Source: Chinchilla lanigera
Lineage: Eukaryota; Chordata; Mammalia; Rodentia; Chinchillidae
DNA length: 64,000 bases
Assembly: GCF_000276665.1 (NCBI RefSeq)
Contig: NW_004955502.1
Coordinates: forward strand, 4,369,010-4,433,009
Direction: 5' to 3'
Below are positions 1 through 12,500 of this stretch, piece by piece. Under the pieces are notes generated by a model that saw nothing but the letters and a program-made list of their open reading frames with translations, searched no databases and was not told the origin of the DNA. How positions within the stretch are numbered: position 1 is the stretch's first letter; each line of letters opens with the position of its first letter. The translations under genes were made by a program, and so were the position numbers.

Positions 1-355
1 ACCTTATTGATGGTGAGAATAGAATTTGGTTGCCATATGCTGGACAGAGCAGAGGGAGGAGGGGAAGGGAAAAGGTCAGTCCAGGTGCAAAGTGACAGCT
101 GGGATGCAGTAACTACAGCAGGGTCTTTGGTTAACAATAATGCAGTATGTATTTTAAAATAGCTAGAAGAAAAAAAATAGAAGATTTTGAATGCCCTTAT
201 CACAAACAAATGATAGATGTTTACGATGATGAACATATTCATTATCCTGATTTGATCATTACACAATGGATATATGTACTGCGACATCATATTGTAGCTT
301 CATAAATAGGTACAATTATTATGTGTCAATCAAAAATAAAAGTAAGGGTGCAGAG

Positions 356-466
356 TCATGCAGCTGTAGTCCCAGCTACTCAGGAAGATCATTTGTACTC
401 AGGTGCTGGAGATTAGCCTGGGCAACATGGTGAGAGTCCCCCATCTCAAAATAAAGAGAAACAAGA
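356..466 (+). repeat. 7SL-derived SINE, Alu/B1-like, old
   Basis: The phrases 'gtagtcccagctactcagg' and 'agcctgggcaacatggtgag' are 7SL RNA-derived and typical of Alu/B1 monomers. The copy is diverged and ends in an A-rich tail. It lacks the internal duplication of the younger B1 copies here, so it may be an early B1-type insertion. Confidence 0.65.
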
Positions 467-1678
467 AAATACAGAAAAATTTGTTGTATGATATAAATAT
501 GACAGGTTTATCTTTCCCTGTTCCCCCTCTCCCAACCATCTCGTCCCCTTCTCTTTGTACCTTCACACTTCTTAGAGTTATTAACAAGCTCATGTCTATT
601 GTACTGTATTGTGAATCTTCCAGCAGAGAACATAGTCAGCCATTTGGCCAGACTTACAGATCTAGAGCCCCTGGAAGGATGGGTGGGGGAAAATCCAATG
701 GTGAAGACACAAGTAAGGGAGATCAGCATGACCAGTCCAAGGGTTGGGCAAGAGTAGGTCCTTGAAAACATGTTTTTGCGTGTCTCAGACAGGTATGCTG
801 CTAAAGTGGTTTTGTGGAGTTGTATGTCTCTGCAGCTTTGGGGATGGAGACTGTGAACCATCTTGCCCTGCCTCCTGGTTCCTGACACTGGCTGTGTTTG
901 GAATCATTGCCACTGTTTAGGAATAATGCAGGTTTATACTGACAACCCCGGCGAGTTCACGTCCAGGGCCTGCTTTAGTAAATAAAAACTGTCAGCAACT
1001 TTACACTCAGAGCTGTGTTCTGGAAGACAGAGGCCAGGAGGGAATAGTCAGAAGCTCTGTTTTCCTCTGTAATAGAGAAACATATTCAACCTAGACAGCT
1101 GCATGCACTGGTTCTTCCCTTGAACAGAAGAGAGCAAGGAACCAAAACCAGAAGTTTCCCTGTGAAAATAAATGTTTGTGTTTTATTATCATTTCCATGA
1201 ACCTAGCTAGCCAAAGTCTGTAAATCAGTAAAGTTGCCCACTGCACAGGGAGAGAGGTGGTGCTGAAGCAATGTATTTATCGAAATTTGGGGCCCTGAGC
1301 CAGGTATGTTTGAAGGATGGATACAATCAGTTGCTAAATCTCTTCATTTATCCCATACCAAACATTTGTCCCATACTCAGTACCGGGCAGTAGAGAAGCA
1401 GCGGCTGATTTGGTTGCTGTGTGTACCTTTCTGCCTGAGATAATATTCATTCATTTGACAAATACCAACCTGGCCTTTCAGAACTTGCAGCATTAACATT
1501 TTCAGGCTGGGTAATTGCTTTAGGTTTTATTTTATCCTTATATAAAAATGTAGATGCAATTCAGATAGAATTCTATTCAGATAGAATTGTAGAGCCTGAG
1601 GGTATTTCGGAGAACTTCTAGACTAATTGTTCACTTTGCACAGGAGGAAGCCAGGACTTGGGGGAGCTGATGGTCTGG

Positions 1679-1784
1679 TTTTATTTTTGGTTGTTTTTGT
1701 TTTTCTTCCGGTACCAGGAATCAAACTCACGACCTTGTGCTTGCCAGGCAGGCACTTTGCCGCTGAACTAAATCCCCAACCCCA
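1679..1784 (-). repeat. ID SINE (tRNA-Ala-derived), young subfamily
   Basis: On the minus strand it starts ggggttggggatttag, has the tRNA-like A and B boxes, and ends in an A-rich tail (T-rich on plus). It shares 'cttccggtaccagg' with the other young ID copies in the window. An imperfect direct repeat, 'atggtctgg', flanks it at 1670-1678 and 1791-1799. Confidence 0.85.
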
Positions 1785-3034
1785 GAGCCAATGGTCTGGA
1801 ACATCAGCCAGTCTGCTCCTGTCTTCCAACAGTCTCGATTCTCCCACTCCGGACTCTGTGAGATCAAGGGAAGGGAAGGGCCCCAAGAGGGCGCTGTTGG
1901 GTCACCGCTGGTACTGTAGATTAAAGGCAGCTGCAGTTAATTAGGCTCAAAAGAGACCTTGGTTCCAGCGTCAATCTGTGAAAAGCTCAAATTGCTTCCA
2001 CTTGTATTACCTTAAAAATATTTCCCCTAGATATTCTGATGACCCTCTTTTGGGTCTACAGCTTTGGGTTTTAGACAAAGGCAACCACTGGGCTGATTCT
2101 AGGGAGGAAGAGCCATAGATGAAATAGAAGAAAGATTGGCTCTCCGGTGAATGACAGCTTAGTAGAACTTCTGTAAACAAGACATCCCTCTGTGGTCAGC
2201 ATGTTCTTTGTTTTGCCTCAGCTATTTCTCCTTAGACCAATGTATTCATTCACAGGTTGGCCATACAATTCTGCCTCTTCTTCTGCACATTCCTGGACAA
2301 TACAAACCAAATTATACAAAACAAATTAGCCCAAAGATCCCAGTCGTGGCTCTAGATTTGACCAGTGTCTGAAAGCAATCTTTACATTATGCAGCAACAA
2401 CCTAAAACACTCTGTCTGAACAGCATCTATAGCTTGAAAGAGGACTTGAAATCAGCAGTAGGTTAGGATGAAAACAAATCAGATGCTATTTTCCAGAGAT
2501 GTTTTCCAGTCATACAAATTGCATGTAGAGCTGAGGAAGTGAAGTCCCCATGGTAAGTTTACAGACGGATTGGTCTATAACTGCCTTAGCTCCCTGGATA
2601 GGTGTAAATCCCTTGTAAGTGGATTGTTTTTATGCTGGCAGCATAGCGGGCTTTCTCCAGGAGCCGTCGCCAAACTCAGCAATACCTGCTATAGTGTGGG
2701 TCATCTTCAGGGCTTCCTAGGATTGCTCACCAGCAAGGTGACTTAATGTTTTTATCCTTAGCCAGCTTGGTAGTTTTTCTGGAAGTAGGACAGCCCTTTG
2801 CCCCTGGCCTTGTGAGTAGGGTGTGTCTCAGGGGTGAGTGGCAGCAGGTGGTGCAGGTCTTGGTCCATCTTAGCACCCAGATGACCTGGCCTTCTGCTTA
2901 ACGTCCCAGATGGATTCTTCTGCAGTCAGAGCACTCAGGCCTTGTCCCTGAAGTGTCCCCAGGGATCATGACACAGAACTTCCAGCTGTGCCAGGAGTGG
3001 AAATGGAAATTACTTCTATGGACAGGAAGCTCAC

Positions 3035-3165
3035 ATTCATCAAGCACTATTACATGTTTGGCACGGTGCTGAACCCTTACATCTGCCATGATTTTCCAAA
3101 TACAGATATTTCTGACACTGTTCTCATAGGTGAGAAAACTGAAGCTCCTTTAGCCGGTATGACCA
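3035..3165 (-). repeat. MIR-like ancient SINE
   Basis: A diverged match to the 3' half of MIR in reverse: 'tcatcaagcactattacatg', then 'aggtgagaaaactgaag'. The short 61-aa frame over it is a shadow. Confidence 0.65.
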
Positions 3166-4164
3166 AGGATTAATATCCAAGAGGCCATTTGCTGCTTTTA
3201 TACATGCTGGTGGTTCTCCAGGAGACACCTGAGGGACTTATGGGGTGAGGGGTGAGCGGGAACCCCTACGGCAGACTCCAGGACCACTGTCCTTTGAAGC
3301 GATCCGAGGCTGGTGGAGCTTGCGGCCTGCCACCCTCCTCAGGGGCGGGAGGCCCAGTGTGAACACAGAGGCTTCGAGCTCAGGTGTCATGGCAGTGGCT
3401 GCTGAGGGTTTCGGGACGCTGCCATTGCACTAAGGACTCTGGGGTAGGCACATCCTGTGTGCTGGGTCTCCTTGGGGTTGCTGCACCTGAGAGGCTGGTC
3501 CTCGGGGTCACTGGTCCTGGATCCCCAGCTGCCTTTTCCCAACCCCAGGATACTGGGCTTGTCCCTGTGGGTAGCGGCCAGTGGACAGACAATTCTAATG
3601 GCAGGGGTTGGAGGAAGGACTCCAGGAGCCTGAAGGAAGCTCTGTGGGGTGTTTGGGTGTGGGGTGAGGGCGCAGGTTGAAACGAGAGGAGAGAAGTGTG
3701 TGGCAGTGCAGCCAGCATTGGGCTCCCTACGGCAGCAGGAGTTGGGCGGAGAACCCTTAGTGATGACATCCCATTAGGCGAAGGCCAGGAGATAGCTGGG
3801 ACACAGGAGGCCACAGAGAGGGGCCAGGGAGAAGTGCCTGCAAAAGGATTCCTGCGACTGCCCCAGCCGGGAAGAGATGGTTCCAGCAGAGGGTAGAAAG
3901 GGGCGTTAGAAGGTTGAGACTTGTTCCTAAGAGCAAAGGCTTTTTGTTCCCTTCTTTTTTTTTTTTTTCAATTTAAAAAGGGCTATGACAAAATATTGTA
4001 GGACATTTTACTTGGTGAAGTGTAGAAGTAACAGAATTCATTTAGGATTAATTAAAATGTACTGTTGCTTTTTCTAAATAGATTAAACAGCCACTGAATA
4101 CCCAGTAGGGGTAAGATTCCTTTCTGTGTGGAGGCCCCCGGCAGAGTCAAAAAAGAAGAAGACC

Positions 4165-4275
4165 CTCCTTGCTCTGAAGTCCAGCTCTAGCACTGGGTAA
4201 CTGTGGGACCATTAAAAGATAAATTATTTACACTTCTCTGAGACAGTTTCTCCAGCTCTGTGAGAGGGAAGGGGG
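4165..4275 (+). repeat. MIR-like ancient SINE fragment
   Basis: The order 'cactgggtaactgtgggacc' then 'tctctgagacagtttctcca' resembles the MIR core. It is highly diverged and ends at the B1-ID composite. Confidence 0.5.
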
Positions 4276-4284
4276 TTATAAAGT

Positions 4285-4490
4285 ACCACTGGGCATGGTG
4301 GTGTGTGCCTGTAATCCCAGCACTCTGGGAGGCTGAGGCAAGACAATTGCAAGTTCAAAGGGACAATTTAGTGACTTAATGAGGCCCTTTCTCAAAATAA
4401 AAAATAAAAAAGGGATGGGAATGTAGTGTAATGTAAAGACCCTGGAGTCAATGCACAATAGTGCTAAAAAAAAAAAAAAAAAAAACGAAA
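4285..4490 (+). repeat. B1-ID composite SINE
   Basis: A B1 half ('gggcatggtggtgtgtgcct', 'cagcactctgggaggctgag') ends in A-rich linker at about 4400. It is followed by a degenerate ID-like half beginning 'gggatgggaatgtagtgtaa' and a poly(A) run at 4466-4484. This B1-ID dimer arrangement is known in several non-murid rodent families. It supports a rodent source outside mouse and rat. Confidence 0.65.
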
Positions 4491-5470
4491 AAGAAAAGAA
4501 AAGGCCACACAGGTGCCGTGGACACATCTGAATATGACCCCAGCAACTTGTGGACTTGTGGGGCTGAAGCAGGAAGGAGGCAGAGATTTGGGCATGGCGG
4601 AGTGATTGGGAAATTGGGTGTGACCTGTCAGTCATAGAAACCTGTCAATCATGGCCAGACACACATGCAGAGCAGCTTCGGAGCCCTGTGTTGGACACCC
4701 TGGGTCTGCTATCAAAAGAAGGGTATAAAAAAGTTGTCCATTCACCTCATGGCCACTGTCTTGTTTTTGCAGAGGCCTGCTCTGCATCCAGAGCATATTT
4801 TCTCTCTTCTTTAGAGCACTTTTTCCTTTTGGGGGTACTTTTTAAAATTTTTCTTCTTTTATCTTTAATAGATGTTAAATTTTTACATTCAAAAAAATTA
4901 TTACTTATTATTATGGTATTATTACTTACTAAGATGAAAAATAGTGACAATAGTAGCTGTTATTATTGTTTGTGCCATCTTCGTTGTGATGAGTGACATC
5001 TATCACCCCTCAGAGCTGGCGACTAAAAGGCAGTGTGACAGTCCCTTCTCCAGGGAAAATGAGTTTGTTGAGGCACATTTTTGCTGCAGCATCCTGTGTG
5101 CCAGACGGTCATGAATGCCCGTGTTTCCCGTTCACAGCTGTGAGGCTGGCCCATTGGGAGGCGGCCTCTTAGGAAGTCAAGGTGAGAATGAGTTCTACAT
5201 GGCTTTGCACTTTTGAGATCTTCAGCCTGCACTGCTCACTGGCATAAAAAAGCGCTCTGTATTTTCTGAAGATTTTTCATCACAGCCTAAATGAAAGACG
5301 ATGCTGGTTGCTGGGAATGCTGGCGGAATACTGAATAAGCCGTGATTTATTTGGTTTTTTAGTTGATAAATCACAGAAAGTTCTAACATTGGTTTATAGT
5401 TTTACATCACAGATTCATTTATTCAGAGTTTTCAAAAGGTGAGTGGCAAACCCACTGCAGTAATAACAGC

Positions 5471-6484
5471 GTGGGGGTCCTCCTGCGTGGCTCTGTCTCC
5501 GCAGAGGTCTGGCCTCGCAGGCTGCTGACCCTCATTCACATGAGGCATCGGGGCATGGGCATCGAATCCAGACGATGGCCTCGCTCCACAAGCATTTTCA
5601 AGCCCCGTTCCTCCTCCTCCTCCTCCTTTTTCGGTGGTGCTGAACCCAGGCCCTTTCCCCTTCCCAGCATGACTACTACAAACTACTTTCCTACTCCCAT
5701 GTTAGGCAAAAAAAAAAGGTTTGACTGGAATTTGTTTCAGATTTTGCAAACAGTACCAAGGACCTGGACCATGGGCGTTGCTGTAAACAGTGAAACTGGG
5801 GCAGAGACGGGAAGTAATTCCCATGCTCACCACCATTCGGGTGGCCTTCCTTCTGACCCAAGTCTCCTGACTTCCACTTCCTGCTTTAGCAAACTTGTAT
5901 ATGCAATCTTCTGTTCTGTTCTGGTGGGCAGCAGGTGTGGGTCCTCCCGGATCCCGCTGCCCTCCAGTCTCACGCAAGCCTGGCCTCTGGCCTCTGCGCT
6001 GCCTTTTGCAGGTGGCGCTGAGGGCCTCCACTCGGTAACCTCCACCCACAACTCACCCAGAGCTTCTGAAGCTGCTGCTGTCTCCGGCCTTCCCTCTGGC
6101 ACATGCCCTCCCGTCTCCCCTGCTCTCACCCTCTGTCCCTGCCACCCTACTTCCCTGGCAGTTCCGTCCCCCGCGCCCTTTTCCTCGGGCCCTCACGGCC
6201 TGCTGTTCACCTGCTTTCTGGCGGCAGCTGCCGTTTCTACAACATTCAGTTCAGTCCTGGCCTCTGGACGCCTCCCTCATGGGCTGCTGTCATTGCCGAA
6301 CGCCCATTTCTACAGCGTGCATTCCTCCCCCAATATTTTTAGAGTGTTTAAAAATCCTCAAATAATCTCTTTAGTTTTACCTTATGGTTTTGCATTAAAT
6401 GTTCTCAGTAAGAGTGGCGTTCACAGAGTTACTGTCTCTTTACTTCAGCAAATGACTGCATTTAAAAATTTGAAAAATCATTAA
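5471..6484 (+). other. Long open frame of 337 codons, probably not a gene
   Basis: The longest open frame in the window, antisense to Impg1 and inside intronic sequence. The protein is rich in Ser, Pro, Ala and Leu, with no domain, signal peptide or family I recognise. The C-rich base composition lowers stop-codon frequency, which can explain its length. No splice structure, CpG island or poly(A) signal supports it. I list it only because of its length. Confidence 0.15.
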
Positions 6485-6984
6485 TCTGTGTACCACCCTT
6501 TTAACCTTTTCGTATGTTTGTACTAGGTGCTTTCTAAAAATGTAATGTTGTACAAATGATAGTCTAAATGTTTTTAGAATACTTTAAGGGCTAATGGGTA
6601 CTTACTTTAAAGACTGCTTGAATTTTGTAAAAATTCTAAAGTCTTAACTGTGAAAGATCCCATGTTGTGGGAGAGAAAGACAGATAAGAACCCGAGGTGG
6701 ACACGCAGATTTGGCCCATTTGATAGAAACTGGAGCACCAACCTTGGTCTGTGTGACCCGGCTCAGCCTCCGCTCTCTTCCTTCTAGTCTGACTCTCCCT
6801 CCCTCCTCAGGGCTTTTCTCCTGCCCCTCAGGAACAGCTCCTCCCCACGCCTCCCCGGTGGGCTGCCAGCCTCCTCCTCCAGGGCCCAGCTCAGTGACAG
6901 TCTCTCCACGCAGCCTCCCTCGATCTCCTGGATCCTGGATACAGCACTTCACAGCCTTTAGGGTTTGCTAGTCCTCTTGCGAGC

Positions 6985-7095
6985 AGTTAGCTTTCTGAGG
7001 ACAGAGAGAGTCGATGCATCGTTGGGTCCTGGTACCTATAATCGTGTCTGACACAGGCAGAAAATCCATAATTGTTCGCTGAGTGTATGAACGAA
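6985..7095 (+). repeat. L2-like LINE 3' tail
   Basis: 'ttgggtcctggtacctataa' followed by 'tcgctgagtgtatgaacgaa' resembles the conserved 3' end of LINE-2. The C-rich stretch 6840-6960 may belong to the same element. Confidence 0.5.
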
Positions 7096-7329
7096 CAGGG
7101 ACCCAAGTCATGCTTGCATTGTTTACTTGCCTGCTTCTCTGAAATGGTAGAGATCAAGGCAGGAGGGACTAGGAAACTGGGTCATCACTGATGGTCTAGG
7201 ATATTTATCCAACATTTGGAATTAGAGAAAAAAATGGCCAATGGTCAACGTCATGTCAGCACAGTAACATGGTTCCAGGAAACCCTGAGCACTCTTGGGC
7301 CACTCTGACCAGCTGTCTGCCTTTGTGCA

Positions 7330-7480
7330 ACCTGCATGTCAAAAGAAGGGATTGTACATTTTTAAATGGCTTGGTAAGCACTTGTATTGTGTCTTTCACT
7401 TTGCCTTTTGGCTTGCAAAGTCTAAAATATTTACTACATGGCCTTTGAAGAAAAAGTTCGCGGACACCTGGAAGACATTA
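7330..7480. repeat. Ancient hAT-like DNA transposon remnant
   Basis: 'agtctaaaatatttactaca', then 'gaaaaagttcgcggacacctgg', match a widespread mammalian non-autonomous element that I believe is hAT-type. A second copy in the opposite orientation lies at 34803-35216. The family name is not resolved. Confidence 0.55.
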
Positions 7481-8299
7481 ACTATGTTTGACTCACAGTT
7501 TACTATTGATTACAACTCAGACATTTTACAGCTCTACGAAGGTAGAAGTTATTACATAGGAAACTGTTTAGATACTGGAACTGTGCTTCCTGCTATCTAC
7601 TTACCAGTCCTACTTCATTATCCTCTTTTGGTTTCTGTCTGTGTAGAATTCCAGATTCTATATCCTCCTTACACTGTTTTTACTCTAATGATTCATGGGT
7701 TAATTTATAAAATAGAACTTTGGCATACACTATTTGTATGACAGTTGTAGTGGTCATATTTTGGGGGTGATTCTTTGCACAGGTTGGGGCAACAGGAGAG
7801 GAGAGCAGGTGATTCTGGAGGCCAAGGGACGCTGAGGGCCTCTGGACATGGGGAAGGCCTTGCACGCCCTCACACTTGCGTCTGTTGTCCTCCAAGAAGG
7901 TGGTGCGGGAAGGGCAGAAGCGTGAGACACCCAGCAGCTCAGTTTTGCTGTGCAGTGTTTTGGCCACCCTGCCCAGGAAAAAGCTAAAATTGTAGGATGC
8001 CTTTTTTATTTTTAAGGATAGAGCCCTGAGATTCTCTCCCATAGACAAATCTAGGTATTTGTTTTTAACAGCAAGGGGTGATCAAAATATATGGCCAGCA
8101 TTTAAACTACTTATTACAATGAAAGACACACTGTTATCAATTCCCCCTCAAAATATTCCACCTCTTTTGCAAATTCAAAGGGAGCAAGAGACAAAGGGAA
8201 GGGGAGGAAGAGGTGGGAGAAGGAAGACAACTCTGAGCTCCACAGTGAATGTAGTCACTATGCACTGCAAACAGACGCTAATAAAAAATGAAAAGTAAA

Positions 8300-8930
8300 A
8301 AAACTGGCTAAAAAATCCTCCCCCTTGCCCTGAACACACTTGTTCCACTCTTCTTGCCCTTTTCTGAAGCAGTTCTGTTTTTTTTTGTTGTTTGTTTTTG
8401 TTTTTTGAGGTAGGATCTTACTATGTAGCCCAGGCTGGCCTCGAACTCGTGGCACTGCTCCAGCCTACTGAGTGCTGGGAGTACAGGTATGCGCCAGCAC
8501 GCCCCGCTCTGAAGCAGTTCCGGAAGTCTTCTTTTGAATATTTTATAAGGTGTGATAAAAAATGCAAATGCTGCCACTGAGTGCCATGCAGGGGAAGGGC
8601 AGGCTCATTAAAACATTACAGTGCGTTCTCATCCATCTTATTCAGGGGATCTGGCACCACGTGACTTCTGACTCTTCCCCAAGTTAACACGACCAGGAAC
8701 GGCAATGTTTTGAATGGATTCAGGACGTCAAAGCAGCCACAACAGCACAGCTAAAGACATTCACGAAAGAGGACTGTCAGAACTGCTTCAGAAAGTGGCA
8801 AGAATGATGGGACAAGTGTATTAAAAATGAAAGGGGAGTATTTGGAGGGAGATTGATGGCAGTGTGTGTTTTACTCTAATAATATATTTTTTAAAAAATG
8901 TAAACATTCACTGTATTTTCTATTGTACCT
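8300..8930 (+). mobile_element. Mariner-like remnant, palindromic, interrupted by a B1
   Basis: The right part reads 'ggatctggcaccacgtgac' (transposase D-L-A-P-R-D-F with a stop after it), then 'cagaactgcttcagaaagtg', encoding a C-F-R-K-W-Q-E type stretch near the mariner C-terminus. It ends in a terminal repeat containing 'cattcactgtatttt'. The left part (about 8310-8560) is the same C-terminal stretch inverted, with a B1 inserted at 8378-8507. The left terminal repeat is missing. Stops and indels make it dead. Two related copies lie at 32285-32455 and 44126-44642. Confidence 0.7.
8378..8507 (-). repeat. B1 SINE inserted in a mariner remnant
   Basis: On plus it reads T-run, 'ttgaggtaggatcttactat', 'cccaggctggcctcgaact', 'gagtgctgggagtacaggt'. 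It is flanked by a 15-bp target duplication, 'tctgaagcagttctg' (8363-8377) and 'tctgaagcagttccg' (8508-8522), so the insertion is younger than the mariner copy. Confidence 0.88.
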
Positions 8931-9452
8931 TGCGCAGTATTTCCAACATTGGGTTCAAGCAAATAGTCAAAAGATCCAAACCTAGATCAGGAAACTCCTT
9001 GTTTTGGATAACGACTTGTGGTTGCCAGGGATTTTGATTATCGGTGTCCGGAGGATGGCGCTGCTATATCTTAGCTGCAGCTACCCATTCCCGGAAAGAC
9101 CATACTGGCAGTAGAGCCAAGAGGATGAAATGGAATCTGAGTCCTGGTTCTCCAGAGCATAATATAATTCTTTTCATCCAAGGTCCAGGTACCTGAGGGG
9201 CAGCATGGTCGCCTGGTTGCACTGGTTTGTAAAACTAGGAGGACATTTTAATCGGCTTCCTTGTCATGGCCGCTGCCCCTCCAGTGTACCACCGTGAGAG
9301 AATCTGGAGCAGCCCGTTACATTGCAAGACTAGGACCAAAGGAGCTGTCATATTACTAGGTGAAAAAAGAAGGACGTGATTAAAAATCTTCTGCATATTT
9401 GTCCTTAATTTTTTTAAAAATTGAGATTCCTATTTCTTCTATAATCAAAATA

Positions 9453-9533
9453 GGGGGCTGGGGACATAGCTTAGTGGTAGAGCATATGACTTGCATGCAG
9501 AAAGCCATCAATTCCATCCCCAGCATTAAAAAA
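9453..9533 (+). repeat. ID-like SINE, diverged
   Basis: 'ggggctggggacatagcttag', 'ttgcatgcagaaagcc' and 'ccatccccagcatt' are an ID element of an older type, closed by a short A tail. Confidence 0.75.
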
Positions 9534-12500
9534 GAGTAATTATATATTTATCTCCCCAAACTGAAATTATACAGGAGTGCTAGAAACACTGTACTATAAC
9601 AGGCTTTTTAAAAGAAAGGGCAGTATTTTAGATTTCATGTTGAAGATGTTTTATAAGCAATGCAGATTTATAGAATTTAAAAATTAAAGTGTTGAGTTTG
9701 GGCCTTGGGCTGCCTCTGGCCTGGGCTGTGGTGCTGGTAAACAGAGGGCATGAATAACGGGATGGGAGAGCTGGTGAGTCTGTCGCAGCCGCCAGCCTCC
9801 AGCCAGAGCCCGAGCTGCTGTGCCCTGCCGGCGTCTAATGCACAGCCCGGCCCTTCGTAGCTGAAGCCACCAGCGCGGTCCTCCCCAGCACTGCTGTCAT
9901 AGGCTGCCTCGGATGCGGACAGGAATGCTGCACGTTGTCTACTGTTCAGACCCCTAGGTCTCAGTGAACTGAGGTTTAAAGGAAAACCCAGCACTGCTTC
10001 TGTGACACTCTTCCAAACCTACAGGAACGTGTGCAACATCCAGCACATAAGAAGATAGTCCTTAAAAGTATTTTTGAATGATCTCAATGGAGTCCTAAAA
10101 CGTCCCTTGTCCCTTTTCTGCAGTTCCTCTGGGCGGGGCCTTTCATGTGTGCGCTGCGGTGCGGAGGACACTTATAGTTTTGGATTAAGCACGGTCCAGC
10201 CCCAGTGACCAGCTCCCTGCCACCTGCTGATTACATGGGCACATCTGCCCTTTCCCTCCTCCGGGATCCCCAGCTGTGAGTAAGGAAGCCCCTCTGGCTG
10301 CGCCCATCTCTGCACCCCTCTGCCTGCCCCCACCTTCTCCCCATCCCCTGTGGTTGACCAGAAGGAAAAGTGGCACAGTCTGGCTTCTCCCCTGCACATG
10401 TAGTATCAACAGGAGTCCTTTGGGATATTGAATTTACACATTTTGACAGAGACAGATGAATTCAAATAGTTTGTTGTATATTTTTTAAGTTGTATAACCA
10501 TTTTTTACTTTCTGATTCTGTTTGAGCTTTTGGCTGAAGTATTGCTCACATCTTAATTGGCTCACCACAGCCATTAATTGGTGGCTTGTTTCATTCACTT
10601 GTTCATTTATTCATTCATATTTTATGAATTTTGCATGCATTAAAAATGTAGGTTTTCTCACTGTCCCGGTACCTAGGAGGGAACAGAGTGTGGACTATGA
10701 TCTTACTGTGAGGTTTAGTGTCGCATTCCACCTGCACTTGCAAAGCACCACCGGTGGGGATACCACGGGTAGTCATTCGCTCATTCAATGCATTTCACTA
10801 GGATCCGCTCTTGCCCCTGGCTTTAGCACGCCTGTGGCTCTAGAAGCTTCTCAGCCATGCAGCCAGAGTTGAGCCAACTCTGGGAAGCAGGCAGGTGATT
10901 CTCCAGGCTGGCCAGTATGACACGGCTTGCCTTACTGTTCCTCCACTTACATACAAATCGGCCTCATATCCCACAGTGTGCTGGGTAGCCGGGAGCCATT
11001 CCAGAACTTTGGCTTTGGCAAGGGCTGGAACTGATATTAGCATCGTCTCATTTCTATGTCTGCTTAGAGGAAAAACTACACAGCAGAACTGCTCACAGGA
11101 AATTAGTGAAAGTAGTTTCAGCTGCAACCTACACAGGAATAACTTTATATGCTATTTAATTTTTTTTTTTTCAAATTGTTCTTGTTTGTTTCCAGTGTAA
11201 GTCACAAATTTGCTGTCAAGTTAACTACAACATTGCGACGGTAACTACTAACATTCAGCGGCTAGAGGGTGTCCAACGCTATGCTGAGGACGTGCTCACA
11301 ACTGTTACAGTCTTCTTCTTCCAGTTGTGAAAAATAGCGTGCAGCTGTTAGCACACAGGATTTGCATTCAGGGCTGTGGACGCCAAGGGCATTGCTATGC
11401 TGTGCATCTTTCCGGCATCACCAGTGTCCCTAACGAACCTGGTGACTCACCACTTGCTTCCCACCCTCCTCTTAAGGGCCTATTTAAGGGGCATCGCCTG
11501 AGAATCCTGTCCTGTGGGTGCACAGCTGGGCTGGCTGCCTGGCTCTCCCTGTCTCGGGTTGGCTTCTGGCCTTGACCTTGTGGAGGTGGACGGGTCCCTG
11601 CCAGGGAAGAAAGGGAGTGGTTTGAGCGGTCACCTCCCTCCTGTTTTCCAAGCTCTGCCCATATACTTCCTGTGTTCTTTATCAGCCCATGGGACGGATT
11701 AGTCTTCAGGCAAGGCCCTGGCTCCTTCTCAGCTCTCGGTAGTTTAGGGGAAGAGGCATCATGTCACCGCATTTAGGAGGCCTGGGACTTCTCAAGGGGT
11801 CTGGAGGGCCTCCTTAGCTGCTTGGCATAACTACTCCGGGCTCAGTGCCTACGGCACTCTGTCTTTTTAACGATCCTGTTTATTAAAGCATAGAGGCAAT
11901 TTTCCTCAAGTTGTTCAAAACCCTGATCTGTCAAAGATAAATGCTTTCTCCTGCAGCCTTTTGGTTGTTTTTTGCCCCAGGCCTTTTCTCGCTGCCTTCT
12001 TTGTTAGCTCACAGGGAGCCAGAGAAGGTATTAAAGATTCACTTCATTAATTCATCACCTATTAGAAAATTTGGCTTTCAATCTGCTGGAAAGAAAAGCT
12101 TCTTTGGCAGCAGATATGGAACCTTCTCCTCTCCCACTCCAGAGAATTAAAAATCAAAATCAAAACCAAAGACAAACGAACAAACAAACAAAAATACCCC
12201 TTCAGCTAATTAGAAAGCCAGTGTGAAACTATGGGTAAAAACAGTTCCTTGACTCATGTGTAGCTGGTTACAGTGGTACCAGAGCTCTGCTTTATCATCC
12301 AGCAGATGCTTCTTTCTCTTATGCAGCTTTGGGCTGAGTGCTTTTTGTTTAAGATCCTAGCTGGGCCTAACTGTCTCACGCTGCCCGTGGAAGCTGATCT
12401 TGGGTGTTTCCTGTGCATTTGTTCATTGGTAATGGTGAATGAGCTTCTCTAAGTTTGAACTGTGATCACACTGTTTTGCTCTCCTGGGGTGCTGCTAGGT

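Noticed and set aside
1481..1495. Candidate Impg1 EGF exon near 'cagaacttgcagcatt'
   Set aside because: The minus-strand frame hits a stop right after Cys-Lys-Phe and no Cys-rich continuation follows.
3380..3814. Minus-strand 144-codon Pro/Ser-rich ORF
   Set aside because: Low-complexity GC-rich sequence with competing frames on both strands and no recognisable domain.
5625..5705. Another reverse ID element ('ttcggtggtgctgaacccag')
   Set aside because: Only a few words fit; the rest is too diverged to support the call.
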